Below are positions 63,004 to 64,000 of a stretch of DNA of 64,000 nucleotides, piece after piece (position 1 is the first letter of the stretch; each line of letters opens with the position of its first letter). The notes below the pieces were generated by a model that was given only the letters and a program-made list of their open reading frames with translations, made no database searches and was not told the DNA's origin. The translations under genes were made by a program, and so were the position numbers. Source of the stretch: an uncultured Acidovorax sp. (GTDB lineage Bacteria; Pseudomonadota; Gammaproteobacteria; Burkholderiales; Burkholderiaceae_C); NCBI GenBank assembly GCA_913774955.1, contig CAJYKV010000028.1:62001-126000 (forward strand). Reading direction: 5' to 3'.

Positions 63004-64000
63004 GGCAGGTTCCTTTCCGTGGAGGGGGAGGCCGGGCCGGGCGTGCCTTCCTCGGCCAGCGTGGCCTGCAGCGCCGCGAATGCGGTGCGGCCCAGGTGCG
63101 CGATGGCATCGTCGTCCAGCACGTACGGCGGCAGGGCGTAGAGTGTGCGGCCGATGGGGCGCAGCAGCAGGCCGCGCGCCATCGCATGGCGGTGGTAGCG
63201 GCGCGCGAAATCGGGCGCGGTGCCTTCCACGTCCCAGGCCCAGAGCATGCCGAGGTGGCGCGGATGCCGCACCCTCGGGTGCGCGGTGAGCGGCGCGAAG
63301 GCCGCATGGAAGAGCGGCGCGCGCTGCGCATTGCGGGCGAGCGCATCGGTCTGCGCGAACAGCTCCAGCGTGGCCAGCGCCGCGCGGCAGGCGAGCGGGT
63401 TGCCGGTGTAGGAATGCGAATGCAGGAAGCCGCGCGCCACGTCGTCGTCGTAGAACGCGGCATACACCGCATCGGTGGTGAGCACGGCCGAGAGCGGCAG
63501 CGTGCCGCCCGTCAGGCCCTTGGAGAGGCAGATGAAATCCGGCCGGATGCCCGCCTGCTGGTGCGCGAACATCGTGCCGGTGCGGCCGAAGCCCGTGGCG
63601 ATCTCGTCCACGACGAGGTGCACGGCGTAGCGGTCGCACAGCGCGCGGGCCTGGCGCAGGTACTCGGCATCGTGCATCGCCATGCCGGCGGCGCACTGCA
63701 CCAGCGGCTCCACGATGAGCGCGGCGGTGGTGGCGTGGTGTTCCTCCAGCCAGGCCTGCAGCGCCGTTGCGGCGCGGCGCGCCACGGCGGCGGCATCCTC
63801 GCCGGGCAGGGCGCCGCGCGCATCAGGGCTCGGCACGGTGGCGCCCAGGCGCACGAGAGGCGCGTAGGCTTCGCGGAACAGGCCGATGTCGGTCACTGCC
63901 AGCGCGCCCACGGTCTCGCCGTGGTAGCCGCCCGCGAGGCCGATGAACCGGCATTTCTCCGGATGCCCATGGTTGCGCCAGAAGTGCGCGCTCATCTTGA
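63000..64000 (-). CDS. bioA: DAPA aminotransferase BioA, C-terminal part (cut by window edge)
   Basis: The visible 333 codons run from the window edge to the stop at 63000. [62 protein letters not shown] (PLP Lys) and [20 protein letters not shown] are BioA motifs. It transaminates KAPA using SAM as donor. Its stop overlaps the bioD start (four bases), so bioA-bioD-bioF-queE-queD form one run of genes. Confidence 0.95.
   Translation of the reverse strand, partial: KMSAHFWRNHGHPEKCRFIGLAGGYHGETVGALAVTDIGLFREAYAPLVRLGATVPSPDARGALPGEDAAAVARRAATALQAWLEEHHATTAALIVEPLVQCAAGMAMHDAEYLRQARALCDRYAVHLVVDEIATGFGRTGTMFAHQQAGIRPDFICLSKGLTGGTLPLSAVLTTDAVYAAFYDDDVARGFLHSHSYTGNPLACRAALATLELFAQTDALARNAQRAPLFHAAFAPLTAHPRVRHPRHLGMLWAWDVEGTAPDFARRYHRHAMARGLLLRPIGRTLYALPPYVLDDDAIAHLGRTAFAALQATLAEEGTPGPASPSTERNLP

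Noticed and set aside
1..64000. CRISPR arrays, tRNA or rRNA genes, insertion sequences, prophage genes
   Set aside because: Looked for regular direct repeats, cloverleaf-like segments, transposase motifs and integrase genes; none could be supported.

Overview
The window looks like chromosomal DNA of a high-GC betaproteobacterium of the Comamonadaceae, most likely Acidovorax/Paracidovorax, probably a plant-associated or plant-pathogenic strain. The basis is gene content and order: coxB-coxA-ctaG-coxC-surf1-ctaA-ctaB-sco, a Bug-type binding protein next to rpoH, ftsY beside an M16 protease pair, panBC, nadCA-pabBC and bioADF-queED. A textbook HrpX-type (PIP box) promoter drives what looks like a type III chaperone/effector pair. 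No tRNA, rRNA, CRISPR array, insertion sequence or phage gene was recognised. Nearly all DNA is densely packed protein genes, and most long overlapping reading frames are GC-driven shadows.

Layout. 0-12.4 kb: truncated MoxR-type ATPase and a WGR/DUF4132 giant protein, a KefC-type antiporter, a LysE exporter, an orphan ParA, a MaoC-like protein, a DUF4148 protein with a divergent LysR regulator, TrmL, ComF and a BioC-like protein with a worn SAM-binding loop. 12.4-22.3 kb: an almost complete aa3/caa3-type cytochrome oxidase cluster, with structural subunits, heme A synthesis and copper/heme insertion factors. 22.3-23.8 kb: an FNR-type regulator and a small Rossmann protein behind a near-perfect FNR box. 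23.9-30.5 kb: a Bug-type binding protein, rpoH with a CIRCE operator and a strong terminator, a MATE exporter, a chemoreceptor and a hemerythrin. 30.9-33.9 kb: a KdgT permease divergent from an SDR and an FAH-family hydrolase, probably a deoxy-sugar-acid catabolic module.

33.9-40.5 kb: ftsY, an active/inactive M16 protease pair, rsmD, coaD and a zinc metallopeptidase. 40.7-42.5 kb: four small stress-type genes (BON lipoprotein, ferritin-like, DUF883, DUF1328). 42.8-45.5 kb: a CHASE3 histidine kinase divergent from a NarL-type regulator, plus a single-domain receiver, separated by a bidirectional terminator. 45.6-51.4 kb: moeB, ctpA, gpmA, rhodanese, grxC, secB and gpsA. 51.4-57.5 kb: a 24-residue membrane peptide, panC, panB, nadC, nadA and a pabB-pabC fusion. 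57.5-59.5 kb: the PIP-box operon. 59.5-64 kb: a CHMI-type isomerase, queD (with its catalytic Cys position changed), queE, bioF, bioD and a truncated bioA.

The strongest leads are the PIP-box operon encoding a putative new type III effector with its chaperone (57.6-59.5 kb), the CIRCE site in front of rpoH, and the apparently autoregulated FNR-type operon. All start sites, promoters and functions were read by eye. No database search was run.
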